In this document: in pieces, positions 48,550 to 62,200 of the stretch
Layout of the letters: every line of letters begins with the position of its first letter
Position numbering within the stretch: position 1 is the stretch's first letter
From: a virus
Virus record (IMG/VR): IMGVR_UViG_3300032308_002246
Span: 1 to 64,000 of that record
Length of the DNA: 64,000 nt
Strand: one strand, 5' to 3'
The notes under the pieces: model-generated
Seen by the model: the letters and a program-made list of their open reading frames with translations, nothing else
Told to the model about the DNA's origin: nothing
Database searches by the model: none
Program-made: the position numbers and the translations under genes

Positions 48550-49872
48550 TTAGGCTTCTGGAGCTCCGTCGAAGGTTACCTTCACGAATGACTCTGGACG
48601 CTTGACAGCAAGGGCGAGTCTCTGCTCGGCCAAGATGACAACTGCGTTTCTTACGAAGAAGTCCGAGTGCTGTTCGCTGATGCGAATCGATGCCTGCTCA
48701 CGGTCATACAACTGTGCGCCTGTACCGAATGCTCCAACAAGTGCTGTGCCTTCTTCGATTGCTGGGCTCTCCACGACTGGGATTCTCCATACTCTTGGCT
48801 CACCGCCGAGAGCAACGGAAACAGCGACCAAGTACTGGCCGTTCTGGTCCTTTGTCGTTTCAATCTTTTCCCAGTCAAGTGGGTTAAGAACAACGCCAGT
48901 TGGCTCGTAGTAAGCCAAGAATGACAAGGTTGCAGCGCGACGAATCGCATCTGCCATCGTGTCTGGAACTGGACTCACAACGCCGTCTGACCAGTCGTAG
49001 GTTTGGATTCCAGATGTCTGAAGAACACCGGTAAGGTTTTCGCCAATACCGTCGCCGTTCAAAATCTGGTCATCTTCCTGCAAACGGAGGCCGTACATCA
49101 ATTCGTTGTCGATGATTGAGCGTAGTTGTGGCTCATCAGCGAGAACGTTTCTGTGTGCTGCTTCCCAGTGAGCAAGCGTGCGTACTGGAGCCTGTTGGCC
49201 AACGAATACGAAGCTTGACTGTGGCTTTGGACCAAAGTTGTTGCCTGAACGCTCTGCAACAGACGATGCACTGTTTGTACCGCCACCAGTTGACGTAAAG
49301 CCAAGGTGCTGGAAGTATTCAATGACAGCTGCTGAAGTTGTGCGGACTGGGAACAAGTCACGAACACGCTTGGTACGCATTGGAGGCGTAACAATTGCAT
49401 CGCGCTGAATGGTTCCGAACGAGCCAGGAGTGCCTGATGGCAATGCTGAGTAAACGTCCTTAACATTGAAGCCGGTAAGCGAAGCGTTCATCTGGAAAGG
49501 TGATGGCATGTTTGCGCCATTCTTTCCACCCTGAAGCGACTTAAACTCAGCTGAGTTAACGAATGCGTCTCCAACGCTCATACGGCGCTCTGACTGTTGT
49601 GCAGATGCGCCTGCTGCTGCAGCTGCTGCTACAGAGTCTGATGATTGCTGTGAGCCCCATTCCGAGACACCCTTCATTGACTCAAGGCCCTCAATGAGGC
49701 TCTTGATTTCGCGGATGTCGCCCATGTTCTTATCAAAGGCTGACTTCTGCTCTGCGGACACAACAACCGTACCGTTGTCAACTCTGAATGAGTCAGCAAT
49801 TGTCTTGTTGTCGGCCATTTTTTCTCTGAGAGCTCCTTGGAGTTCTCTTAAACGTGAATCGTCGAATGACAT
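48550..49872 (-). CDS. major capsid protein (HK97 fold)
   Basis: 440 aa. Residues 1-100 are a coiled-coil delta domain (DSRLRELQGALREKMADNKT) that may act as internal scaffold, and may be removed in maturation. Residues 130-440 follow the Phage_capsid HK97 pattern: TIQRDAIVTPPMRTKRVRDL (N-arm), FVGQQAPVRTLAHWEAAHRN and the spine-helix region, QILNGDGIGENLTGVL, AYYEPTGVVLNPLDW, RVWRIPVVES, and FFVRNAVVILAEQRLALAVK. ATG preceded by GGAG. A maturation protease is expected nearby; none is recognised in the window. Confidence 0.92.
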   Translation of the reverse strand: MSFDDSRLRELQGALREKMADNKTIADSFRVDNGTVVVSAEQKSAFDKNMGDIREIKSLIEGLESMKGVSEWGSQQSSDSVAAAAAAGASAQQSERRMSVGDAFVNSAEFKSLQGGKNGANMPSPFQMNASLTGFNVKDVYSALPSGTPGSFGTIQRDAIVTPPMRTKRVRDLFPVRTTSAAVIEYFQHLGFTSTGGGTNSASSVAERSGNNFGPKPQSSFVFVGQQAPVRTLAHWEAAHRNVLADEPQLRSIIDNELMYGLRLQEDDQILNGDGIGENLTGVLQTSGIQTYDWSDGVVSPVPDTMADAIRRAATLSFLAYYEPTGVVLNPLDWEKIETTKDQNGQYLVAVSVALGGEPRVWRIPVVESPAIEEGTALVGAFGTGAQLYDREQASIRISEQHSDFFVRNAVVILAEQRLALAVKRPESFVKVTFDGAPEA

Positions 49873-50000
49873 TTTTTTCTCCTGTTTGGAAGTTTGGTTT
49901 TGAAATTGTTTGCGTCGACACTGCTCAGGTAAGCACCCAGCGTCTTATGCCTTAGTTACAAATTTAACACGCCAAAAAGTTATGTAGGGAATGTATATTA
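49873..50000 (-). promoter_or_regulatory. leader of the capsid gene
   Basis: A 128-base gap before the capsid gene with a good ribosome site (AGGAG, 49880). No hairpin with U-tract is seen, so capsid transcription probably reads through from upstream or starts here. Confidence 0.35.
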
Positions 50001-50207
50001 CTAAGAGGGTATGTCAATTATTGCGCCAATTTTCTTGGCTTCAGCAACGCTCAAATTAGCCATTTTCAGCATTTCTCTATTTTCTTCTGTGTCAGAAAGA
50101 CCGGCCTCTTCAAGAGAGTAACCGTTCATTGCGGCCATGAGTAAAGCCTCAATTGGGCTTATCCCTTGACGGGCCAAAGGGTTGCCGAAACTGTTCATTT
50201 CCGTCAT
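50001..50207 (-). CDS. small protein between giant ORF and capsid
   Basis: 68 aa. MTEMNSFGNPLARQGISPIE then ALLMAAMNGYSLEEAGLSDT, ending IGAIIDIPS. Helical, possibly a capsid-associated or scaffold peptide. Lies 9 bases after the giant ORF stop. Not recognised. Confidence 0.6.
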   Translation of the reverse strand: MTEMNSFGNPLARQGISPIEALLMAAMNGYSLEEAGLSDTEENREMLKMANLSVAEAKKIGAIIDIPS

Positions 50208-50216
50208 GGTTAAATC

Positions 50217-53200
50217 CTATCTTCCTCTATCAAAATTTGCAAAGTCAAAGAGTTTAGGGTCCATTACTTCCAGCTGCTCATTAATTGCTCTTCTAGCAAT
50301 CATGATTGGGTTCATTGGGTCATTGGTAGTGTCGTAAACAAATAGCTCATCAAAGAATGGGTCTAGGTTTGGCAACTGGAAGTAAAGCGTCCTGTTTATA
50401 GCTGGAGGAATCCAGTCAGGAACCATTCTTCCGGTTCTTTCAAATCTTTCTGCATTTCTTTCCAGAATTACATCATCTGGCGAGAAGAAGTAGTGAGCAA
50501 CAACTTTATATCCAGCATTTTTCCAGTTGATGAGGTCTCTATTGCCGTCATTAAACTGACCGCTTGTATCATAAGTCATATCTACGCCCTCTGAAGCAGC
50601 CCTCCTCATTAGTGAGGCGGCCAATGCACGAGACTCTGTGTGGGTAAGGTTGGCAGCATCAGGTAGACGCTTTTCAAACCAGTAACGTGCTTCAGGCATA
50701 ATCATTTTTGCATCATCTGGGTCAACAACTACTGCATCTTCGTATGAAGGTATTCCTGCAAAGTTTGTATTTCTAGCATTTGTTTTGCCGGTTCCAGAAG
50801 CTCCGCCAAGCACATAAACAGTTGGCTGTTCATTGCCACTATCAAACTCAGGTTTTGACACTCTTGCAATGCTGTTTTCTATGTAAGGAACCCAGAGGCC
50901 GTTGTATCTGTCATCAGAAACTCTGTTGCCATTAAGTCTATATTTTTGCGATGTAGAAATTGGGTCTGATGAATTCAGTTCATCAATTGAATATCCAGAC
51001 TGGTATCCAAGCAGGTCGAGGTCTTCTGCAAGAGACTTATCAACTATTGGTCGTGATGGTTTTGCAACCTTTCCAACAGGACCATCTGGATTCCAGGAGT
51101 CACTCTTGAAATCAACGCCCCAAGGCATCAAAGGATGCGGCATCTTGTCATTTGGCAAGAATCTTTCAGCATCTTTTTCAGCTCGTATTTTATTTATTCT
51201 TGCAATTATTCTCTGGTTTCTTATTCTTTGTGCTTTTGCAAGTATGTTCAGTCTCATTGCTAATGACATTCTCAGGTCGCTAAATGGGTCAGCAGAATTT
51301 GAGCCTTCATAATCCTTGCCCATTTTTGCTACAGCTCTTCTCAACCATTCTGCATGTCCAAATGCGATTGGGTACTTGCCTCTTGCTATATCTTCAAGTG
51401 GAACCCAATTTGCAGCTTTCGCATCTGAAGCAGCCGTTACATTTGAATCCCATGGAACAACAAACAAGCCGGCACCAACTCGTGCGCCCTTAACAAATCG
51501 TGGGTCCCAGTCTGGTGATGTAATAATTCCAAGTGGTTTGGCTTCAATTGATGACTCAAGGTCAATTCCAACCTCTTCCAAACCCTCTCTTGTAGCAGTG
51601 GTCATGTAGTCTTCGTTTCCGTCTCGCAATCCTCCAACAAGGGCTTTTGCGTTTGTAAACGGTCCACTCTTTCTGTCAATCATAAGCACTTCAGCTGAGC
51701 GCAAGTCGTTATTGTTCATTCTTATGATTACAGCATCTGAAGCTTGTGTCAATTTGTTTTTAGCAAGAGACCAGTTGTTAGTAGACCATGTAACATCCTC
51801 ATCATCTCCAGATGTGAGGTTTTTACTAATGTCCAGCGGTGAGTAGTTTGACTGTAGATAAGCCGCTCTCCTCAAGTTGTCCGAAGCTATGTCTCGAGGT
51901 CCGTAAACAGTTTCGTAGTACTCGTCCTGTGGTTGCATCTCAGGCATTCCATAGATACCTTCAAATGACTTAATCAAACCATCAAATGTCGACATACTTC
52001 CGGTTGGGGAATCATCGTTGAACAGTTCAATGTGCTTGTCGTTGTTGAATATTGATTTTGCTTTGGCTACCAGGTCTGTGTAATTCTTATAGTCTTTACC
52101 AGAGCGGTCAACCATTGCCTCTATGAGATTTGAACGATAGGCAATCGCCCCAACTATGTCCGATGGCTCTTCTCCTATTTCTCCGTAAATGAATGAAGAG
52201 TTGGTAGGGAGGATTGAGTCTGACGCAAAAGGGGATGCGCCTTCACGGAAGTCGTACGCTGGAATACTCCTGTTAGCCACACCAGATACATACAGGTCCA
52301 TCAACCTTTGTAGTTCTTGTACTTGCTCTGAGTCGGAAGCGGTGTTGTTCCTGATTGCTGGGTTTCTATCTCTGTTGAACCACAGGTTGGATGAGTTGTT
52401 TTCAGCTCTTAGTGCTTCAAGCTCTCTATCTTTTTGCAAAATTGCGTCCCTAGCAATACCCATTTTCCCAACTGGTCCACTCTCATTTGGGAAACGACCC
52501 ATTGAGAATCTCTTTAGAGTAGAAATGCTCTCAGCAAGAAGCTCTGCTTTGCTAGTTCCAAGAGATTGAAGAATATTGGAAAGACCATCATCTCGTCCGT
52601 CTTCTGTTTTTGCAATAGCTGCAATTAAATGCTCTGTGTCAATGATGTTTTCACCACGATTGAGTGCCTCACGAACTGAGTTAATCATTGTTTTTCTAGC
52701 ACCAAAACTTAATGAAATTACTTTTTCTGCGTTTTCATCTAGGTTTTGGGTTGTTGCGTTATTGACTGCATTACGCAAGTCGTTTACATCGATTCCAAGT
52801 CTGTTAAGAACTCTTCCGGCGATGCTTTGATTTACAGATTTCTTGCCAATGTTTTCTCTAGCAAGACCCAAAAGAAGATGCGGTATGGTTACCTCGCTGG
52901 ACTTGCCAAGTTTGGCTTCTTCGTGTGCGTGCACAACCGAAAGGATATTTGGCTTTGTGTATCTGTTTAGAGCCATTTTCCCTATAGGTCCATCATTAGG
53001 TGGAACAATTCTATTGTCACCAAGCTCTGATGATTCGGTAAAGAAGTTCTTTGGTATTTCATCCTCTGATGAATAGTATTCGTATGTTAAATCTTCATAT
53101 CCATTGTCATTCAACCAAGAATCAAATGTTTTTAGATTTTTAAACTTTCGTGGAGATGAAAATGTTGAATCTGGAGCCGCATCAATTACTTCACGCTTGT

Positions 53201-56200
53201 ATCGAGGCATCAAGGAGTTTCTTTGTGTTCTCTTGTCTTCTGCTTTTATGAACTGTGCAATTTTGTCAAAAGCATCACCAACACTAATTGTTGAATCAAA
53301 AAAGTTTAAGTATTCGCCAAATTTTTCAGCTATTGCAGACGATGCAAAATCTCGGATGAATGAAAAAGCCTGATTTTCGTCGTTTGTATTCAACGCATCA
53401 ATAACTTTCATTGTGAGACCATCAATTGTGTCAGCTATTTCTTCTGCACCAATTTCCTGCGCAAAACCATTCAAAGCACCAAGAATTTCTATGGCTCTTA
53501 TTGAGTCATTGCGATTTGCTCTTAGTTGCTCTATTTGTTCAAAAACTGAATCCATTGGCGTCATTACTTCATTTAATGCACCCTGCGTTCTTCTTAGATT
53601 ATTTATTGCAGTTGTATTTTTTTGTGATTCTACGTATCTCTGATATGTTGCTCTGGCGTCTTCATCAAGAGAATTTATTTTTTCTTCTGTGAAAGCATTA
53701 ATTTTTTCAAATCTTTCTGCTTGTCGCGGCGTAAGCATTGAAGCTATATCACCTGACATCACAGGGTATGCATCTGAGGAATTAGACCAATTTACCCATG
53801 GGAAGTATGAGGACATTGTCATATTTTCTGACACTCGTGTTTGATTTTCTTTAAGAGCATCAACTTCCGACCGCAAGAAACCGCTTAACTGAGAATAAGC
53901 CTTTGCAAGAGCAAGTTCATCTTTATTTAGAGATACTCCATCCGAAAGAGTAATTCCGAAAAGCTGTCTTAGCATTGCCGAAGCATTTTCGTCCGGGGAA
54001 TCAGAAAGAGATTCAGTAAGAGCTTTTACATACTCAGAGAACTCGGCTCCTGAATCCATTGCAAGAATATCTTTTGTTGTAATTGGACTATCTGTAGATA
54101 TCTGGCCGTTTTCGTCCTGCCACCAATAAACATCTGGAGATGTCTCGTATTGTTCATACAGAGAATCAACTTCTGCTTCAGTCCCTGGTCTGGCAAACCA
54201 TTTAACATTTTTGTTATATGGTCTTGAGTCTTCAAATCCACTGTAAACAATGTCTGGGCCATATATTGTGAACTTGCCATCAGCTGCTCTTCTAGGAGCA
54301 ACAGAAAGCATGTCAAAAGAGTCATCTGACATCTTTGAGTTAGCAGAAGAAAACTCTATTGCGTCTGCAAAAAGAGCACCCATCGTGTCAGCGAGGTCTT
54401 TTACAGAGTCATACCATCTTTCGGTTTGCTCAGGATTGAGCTGTACAAATTTATCGCCTTTTTCTCTAGCTATATCCTGAAGAACAAATGGTGAACCAAC
54501 TTCATCGTATATTGATTTGAATATTCTGTCCAAATACCACCCAAGCATTTGGTCGTCTGCAACCGTTCTGCCCATGAAGTCAGAAATTGGATACATTGCG
54601 CGGTTGACATCGTTTACCGCGTCAAGCATCATGGAGTGAACGGCAGACATTACCTGTGCGGCTTTGAATTCACGTGTTGTGGCTGTTCTCATCCACTCTT
54701 TTATTCTATTTCTTGAATCCTCGTTTAGTCCAATTCGTTCAAGCTCTGAGTCTCTCGACATCAAACGAACTGCGTCATTAATCCAGTTTGAGTCTCCAGG
54801 TACAAAACCAGCAGTGGTTCTGCCAAGAGCTCTGTAAATCATCATTATGTCTTTAGCAATTGGACTATCAAGCGATGTAATTGATTCGGCATCAATAAAG
54901 CCTGATTCATACTCTATTGCGTCATCTTCGCTTTCAGAATATCCATCTACTCCAAAAGCTTCTGTTATTTCTTGCTCCAAAAGCATTTGGTTATATGATT
55001 CACTCATTATTTTTCGCATTGACCTAATTAGTCCAGGGAATTGACCCTCTTGAATCATGTCAGATACGGATTTGGTTTTGTCATTTTCCAACTCGGGGAA
55101 TACGCTTGGCGCATCCTCATCTGGACCACCTGCAGCTTCGTAAAGCTGTCCACCGAAAGCATGGTATTTGAGCAAATCACCAAGACCGGAGAACCATTTA
55201 ACAAGTGCTTCTTGGTCTTTTGGTTCTCCATCAGAGAACTTACGTGCTTCAACTGGTCCGTAGAACGGGTTTCCAACTATAACTGGCGGTGAATCTGGGA
55301 GGAAAACAGTAACTTCTGGATTGTCTGAGTCCCATTCTGGTGTTGGGCCATTTGACTGAGAAACATCACTTGGTATTCTGCGACTAGCCATTGCCCCTGC
55401 AGGACCAGAAGCCATTGCCTCATATGCATTTCTAAACGATTGTCTTGGCTGTGCGTTTTCTTCCGATGGCTGAATTATTGAGTTCAAAGCAGCCGCGCCT
55501 ATTCCATACTTGCGCATCGCCTGTCTCTTTGACATTCCTGATGCAATGTCATCAACAATTGCTTTTCTGTTTTTCGCAATCCATTCTTGTGAGCCAACAG
55601 AAGATGGAGCTACACCTGACTTCCTAAGCTCGTGAAGCAGATTTCTTACAGTATTTGGGTTAAATCCAGTAGTGTCAACAATATCTGATTCGTTATATCC
55701 TGCCTTAGCAAAGGATGCAACAACATCTCTTCTTGACTCCGGCATTATTGAAGACATAAACTTTGATGCTTCATCAATGCTTGGGTTCTTTTTCCCAACC
55801 TGCTTGTAGAATTCTTCGAGCTTGCCATTTCTTGCAAGGTCTCTAGCAGTTGCCATTTTAGGGTTAATCGTTCGGCCAAGAGCGCTTGATATTTCAGAAT
55901 CAGTTTGTCCAGATTCAATTGATTCAAATACTGGTTTCATTTCCGACCAGTTGCCAGCAATCCAGAGCAGGTCTCCGTCTGGTCCAACTTCTTGTTCTGA
56001 AGCAGCGTAAGCAGGCCATATATTTTCGGGATTTTTACCTATTGAATGGGCGAGCTTCCTAGCTGCATTTACAGAAAGATTAAACTTTCCACTTCTAAGC
56101 TTCTTTGCTGTAGCCGGTGATGTATTTAAAAATACAGCAAAGTTTTCATCGCTTATATTTTGTGAATTTGGAATAGCCTCAATAAATTTTGATGTTGGCA

Positions 56201-59200
56201 AGAATCCGGTTCTTATTAGGTCTGAATCCTTTACACCTCTCCAAGCAAATATTGGGCTCACGCCATTTTCATCGCTTGAATTTGTTCCATAGATGTTTTT
56301 ATCCAAGTCTGCTTTTTTCAAAGCTGCAGCCATAGCTCCATAAGGACCATCCATTGACCCAGATGACTCTATGTCTTCTGCGTTTTGTCGCAAAGCAAAG
56401 TTTCTGGCTTGTTCACCCATTCTCTGCTTGGCTTCATCTGAATTGAGCCAATCTTGTCTTTCACCGTAAGTCATGTAATCCCAGTCATTGGGGAGAGCAG
56501 AGTAGTTCTGGGGGGCTCGCCGTGCTGGTCTTGAAGGCCTATCCCCATCGTTAACTAAAGCCATGTATATGGACTTGGCCGAATCCTGATGAATCCCTGT
56601 TAGGCCAGCGGCGACACGAGGACTCATGTTTGGAAAATCAGCGAACAACCTCATAGCCCGGGCCATTCTTTCCTTAACCGAGCCGAGAGTTTCGTCGTTA
56701 AGTGCAACCAGCTTATAAGCAGAACCCATTCCTCTTGTTTTTGTTATTTCGGGGAATTCTTCATTCAATATTGAATAAGCTGAAGCAAGGGTGTTTGTTG
56801 GTATTAGCTCGTTAAATCTTTGTTGCATTTTTGCATATGATTTTCTAAACTTGTCAGCGTTTTTATAGGCGTTTACTGCATTTGTAAGTCTTGTCTTATC
56901 AAAACCATATTTATCAGCAACTTGACCCAGAGTTAATTTTTGGACATCGTATTTAACACTTGCCAAAAGCGACTCTCTAATCGCAGCAATTGAGAATATT
57001 TCCGTGACTGGAATGTTATTTTTTCTAGCCAAAGAGTATACATCTGCACCGTTATCTATTTCATTGAGAATCTGTGATGTTCTTGATGGCATGCCTTCAG
57101 AAGAATATGTAGCATTAATTAGATTTCTAATATCGTTTTCTTTTTCGGATGCAATCATCTTGCCGACTGAACGATTGTATTCATTCTGTAATACATTTTT
57201 GAGCGTTGTTGGCATGTCTGTTAGTTCATTTGAAAGAGTTCTAACCGCTCCAACAGGAGAAGACTGAATATTCTGTCTAAACGATTCAATTCTTTGTCTT
57301 GCTGTAACATCCCTATTGTCAACTAGGTCAATAGTTTGTATTCCATTAACAGAACGCAATTGTGACAACATCACACTGCTTAATGCTTTTTCTTTTTTGG
57401 TCATTGATATATTAAATGGAGTATAAAGATTTGAAGAATTATCAGCATATTCGTCAAAACCATTTATTGCTCCAGAATCGCCGAACAGGTAGCCAATTTT
57501 TTTCATATTCCCAACAGGGCCTGAGCCGATTACTCCGTCTCCATTGTTGTCGGCAAGATTCTTCATTGATTCGTTTACCGCTCTTTGAGCCATTAGTACA
57601 TTCATGTACTGAGCTGAGTCGGCAACCATATCCTTAAGTTCTGCGGCCCTGCTCATCAACTCGTTCTTTTGCTCAATAATGTCCTGTCTTGCACGCGAGC
57701 TAGCTTCTGCTTTGGTAGAAAATGATTGTATTTCAGCTTGCATTTGCAAAATCTGTGGACCATATTCGGAGTCCCACTGTTGTATCGAAATTAAATAATC
57801 TCTTGGGTTTATTGCTCCTGCACGAAGTTTTTCTTTTTGGCCAACGATAAACATTTCTCTAGCTTTTATTATTGATGAAGTTGCGCTAACTCTTGATAGA
57901 ATTTGTGCACGTATTCTTTCTTGATACTGGCGTGATGTTCTTTCTTCTGCATCGTCAAGTTCATTTATCGCATTGTCAATACTGTAAATTTCGCTAATCA
58001 AATCACCTGAGTTTTGTGTAATTTCAAGAACTTTTGCTAAAGCTTTTACCCTTGATTCTGCCTGTGAACGTGCGTTGGCTGCATTTCTTGCAGCTATCAG
58101 AACTGAATCAAGATTGTCTATTTGGTCATTCTCGCGTAGAGCTGTTTTTATGCCGGCAATAACTGCATCTGGGTAATAGCCATCACGCAAACCAATTTCT
58201 GATTCATCAAGCATTAAACCGCTTGTCATGTCCTTAAGCCATCCATCTCGGAGTGCTTTGCTTGATTTTGCTTTTGAGCGAGCTATTTTTTTCTGTTTAT
58301 CAAGCTCCATTTTCTCAGTAGCGCTAAGTCTTCTTTGCGAAGAGAATGAGCTCATTCCATATCTAGCTCCATTGCCGCTTGAACGATAACGCTGAGGGAC
58401 CACTGGAACTCTTATTGACTCAGCTGCCTTTATTGATTCTTCAAGGTCTTCGCCTTCAAGCCAACCACTTTGGTTCTGCACATAAATCAAAACCTTGTCC
58501 ATGTCAACTAGGCCTGGCTCATCGTTAATTGAACGGAGAAGAGCTTCAGCCTCTGTTCCGTATCTCCCATTTTCGTGGAACCAATCTCTTGTGAAGTAGT
58601 TGTTATTACCACCTATAAAAGACTCGTATCTGTCGTTAAGAGCAGAAGCTATTGGGTGTCTGTCTGGGTTGAAGTTTGATGGACGGAGCGACTCATCCTC
58701 ATCCATTTCTGGGTTATATACTCCAGAATCTTGTTCGTTGGACTCGTCTGCGCCAATGCCCTGTACGGAAACAGCGTCGTATCCGGTTAATCTCTGTGGT
58801 GCGTAAATGAGTTGACCATTTTTGAGTTTTCTGAACTCAGTGTTTTCAAAAGACTCATCGACTAGTCCATTTATTTCATTTACTAGTGTTTCTTCAATCT
58901 GTGGGTCAATTGCAATTTCATCAGGGCTTGTGTAGAAAAATCCATCAGGTGTATTAATTCCACGAACACCAAGTGCATCAATTGCGGCTTGCTCTATGTA
59001 CCCAAACTCATTTTTAGCCTGCTCATCATGCTTTCTGTGAGGATTAAGCGCAGCCTCTAGGAGTGCTTGTGCTTTTTGAGTTAATCCAGATGGCTTTCTT
59101 GCCATTGACCCAACTGGGGAATCGGAGAATTCATCATCGTCCCAGTCGTCTGGAGCATCAGCAAAGTCATCTTCTGGAGATATTCTACCAGCTCTGATAT

Positions 59201-62200
59201 CTCGTATTCTTCTTTGGTTTGCTTCAAACTCTTCTTCTGCTTTGCGAACTGTCTCAATTTCTTCAGGTGACATGTTTCTGTACTGGCTCAACAAGTCCGA
59301 AACTGCATCGTCCATCTTGTCACCAGCATCGCTTACTATCGCAGAAATTTCATCATCAATTCTTTGGATTCTTCTGCGTTGTACAGCCTTAGGGGTTTTT
59401 TCTGAATTTAGTTTTCTCAAAGCCTCGGTGTACTCACCTTTCCCAAGCAATGACCTACCACCGGACAGGAAGTAGTCAACAAGGGAGACATATTCTCGTC
59501 TATCTTCTGGTGTCAGGTTTTCAAGTGAAGATACTCCAAAAGATTCTGAAATTGCGTCCGAGATGAGCATATTCACATCATCGGCAGAATATCCTTCTGA
59601 GTCAACAAAACCACCCAAACCATAAATTGATTTCTTGAATTTCTCGCCAAGCCTATTCAGAGCTTGCTGTGTTCTTTCGGCTGCAGCTTTTTGGCTCCTC
59701 TTTCTTATCAATGAGCCTGGACCAGTTCCACCGATTCTATAGAGACTTGGGAATATGTATTTAGCCCAAAGCTTTCTAATCTGTTCGTCGGTTAGTGAAT
59801 CTATTATTTCTTTTGCAGACTCAGAAGTGCCATCGTATTTTGAGATTAGTTCGGATTGTTTTTTCTCAAGTGCACTTTGTGTTGTGCCTGCTGGAGTTGA
59901 TGCAACATAAACCTCTCTGGTTCCTATTCCATCAACTGGGTTTGATTCTACAAACCGCTGTAGTTGATTCTTGACTTTTTCAGGAGATTCTTCGGAAAGC
60001 GCTATTTCAGCAAATAATCTATTTACTCTATCCTTCTTGTCGTTTTCCGAAGCCTTCAACAAAGCTGATGTTTCATTGTTCGCAGAGAACAATGGCGCTG
60101 CTGCATTGAACCATAGTCTTGAGATTGGCTGAGTAGAAGATGCGTCCTCAACATATCTTGAAAGAGATTCGTAGGCGTCATCTTCTTCAATTTCGCTGTT
60201 CTGTATCTTTCTAAGCAATTCATTTGCACCGTCAGTGAGTGTGTCGGCAACTTCACCTACATATTGCCTAATCTTGTTTCTTCCTTCCTCAGTTTGTGAA
60301 AGCTTTGCTATAGCTACAGAAGTTTGTCTTATTAGCGAAGCTCTTTGCATTTGAAGGTTTTGATTATCAAATGAATTCTTTGTGTAATCTGAAACACTGA
60401 ATGATTTTCTTAAAGCATCAAGTTGTTGCTCGGACATTGAGTCAACTAGCTCTTTTGCAGAAGATGGACTTCCGTCAAATGCTTCTATTAGAATGTCTTG
60501 ACTCATTTGCTCAGGCGTTTTAATCAAATCACGTGAGCTTGGACTTGCCGGCACTGTTACTTTTGGAAGCGATTCAACAATTCTAAGTATTTCTTGTCTT
60601 GTTTCATCTTTGTCACCCAATTCTCCACCAAGCATTGAAACAAGAGTTTCTCTGTCTAGTTGGTCTTCAACCTGTGCAACAACAGCCATCTCTTTTGGTG
60701 AAAGTATTTCATTTAAGTCTGAATCAAGCATTTCAGGTGGCCATGATTCAGGATAGCGAGGAGTAATTTCATCTCCTCTAGCAGCTTTTGACAACGCAGT
60801 TCTTATTCTTGATTCAAAGTTCTTTACTGATTCTTCATTTGAAGCATCAGGGAATTTTGAAGATATTTCTTCAAACATTTCCATAACCGCTCTGTCGCCG
60901 AGCGATTTGATATGAAAAGAAAGACTGCCGGATTGTTTTTCTGCAATAGGCCGATATGCATTTGTAAGGTCAAATGGGCCAAATCTTACCCAGTCTTCTT
61001 CAACTATGTTCTCAAGTTGCTGGCGGGCCCACTGTGCTCTTCTGAATGCGTTTTCTTGCTCTGGGGTCATGTCTTTTGCTCTTTGTATTGAGCGTAGAGT
61101 TCTGGCAGCTTCAAATTCGTCTCGCAGATTTTCGCTTGGCCTGCCTGTATTGGAGCTCATACTTCCAACTGCGCTGGTTTCAATGAACTGCGAGCCACCA
61201 GATTCTGCTGTGTAGTTGTTTACAGTGTTAATAACTTCGTCAACGGCATCATTGCTCCAAATCTCATAGCCATTTTCTTTGGTGCTAAGCAGTTCTTTTA
61301 TTTCTCCAAATTTAAGAACTCTTGTTCCATCGTTAAGCATTGAAACAATTTCTACTGCTTCTGACACCTCATTATCTGTTATTCCATCAAGCTTTGATGC
61401 TTCTGGCTTAAGGCTCTTAAGAACTTCGGGGAAGTTTTCTCGCAGGAATTTACCGATTTGTTCTCTGTTTAATGTTTCTGGCAATGCCAGTTCTTCGGCG
61501 TTTTGATTAAAAACATTAGAAAGAGATTCAAGTGAATGGCCTCTATTGGCAATTGACGGCTGAATTCTTCTGAAGAAGTCATTTGCAAGACCCTTCATTG
61601 TTGCTGGGAACTCAATTTCCGCAGTTTCTCCACTTTCTGTTTCTAGAGGGTATTGACTCTTGGGCACCTTCCCGCCTGTTGAACGTGATACAAAATCATA
61701 AATGTCACGAACACGTTTTCTTAATTCATTTCTCATTTTCGTGTCATCGTTATCTAGACCAAATCTAACTCCAACTTCATTACCGTTAGATGAACTTATG
61801 GTCATGTATGGATTTCTAATCCACGATTGATAAACTGTCTCAAATGTTTCAGGGTTAAGTTCTGGATGAATCGCCCCAAGTATTTGTTTCATAGAATTTG
61901 CATCTGCGTTTATATCGCTTGGCGTGCCGGCAAATTTAACCAATTTGTCGCCATGAAAGGTTACGAAAAATGGATGTTTTTCAAGTTTGGTTGGATACAA
62001 GCCAATTTTTTCCAGTAATCCGGAATCGTTTAGTTCTTTAACTTTTTGGAAGCTCGAAGATATTCCAAAGCTAGACGGAAGCCCTACATAGCCCTTTCCT
62101 AATTTCCTTTTGTTTGCTGTTTGCAAATATTTAAGTCTTGAATTTTCATCTTTCCAATAGAATGCGAGATTGTTCCCGTCAAACATTGTGAGACTTGGAT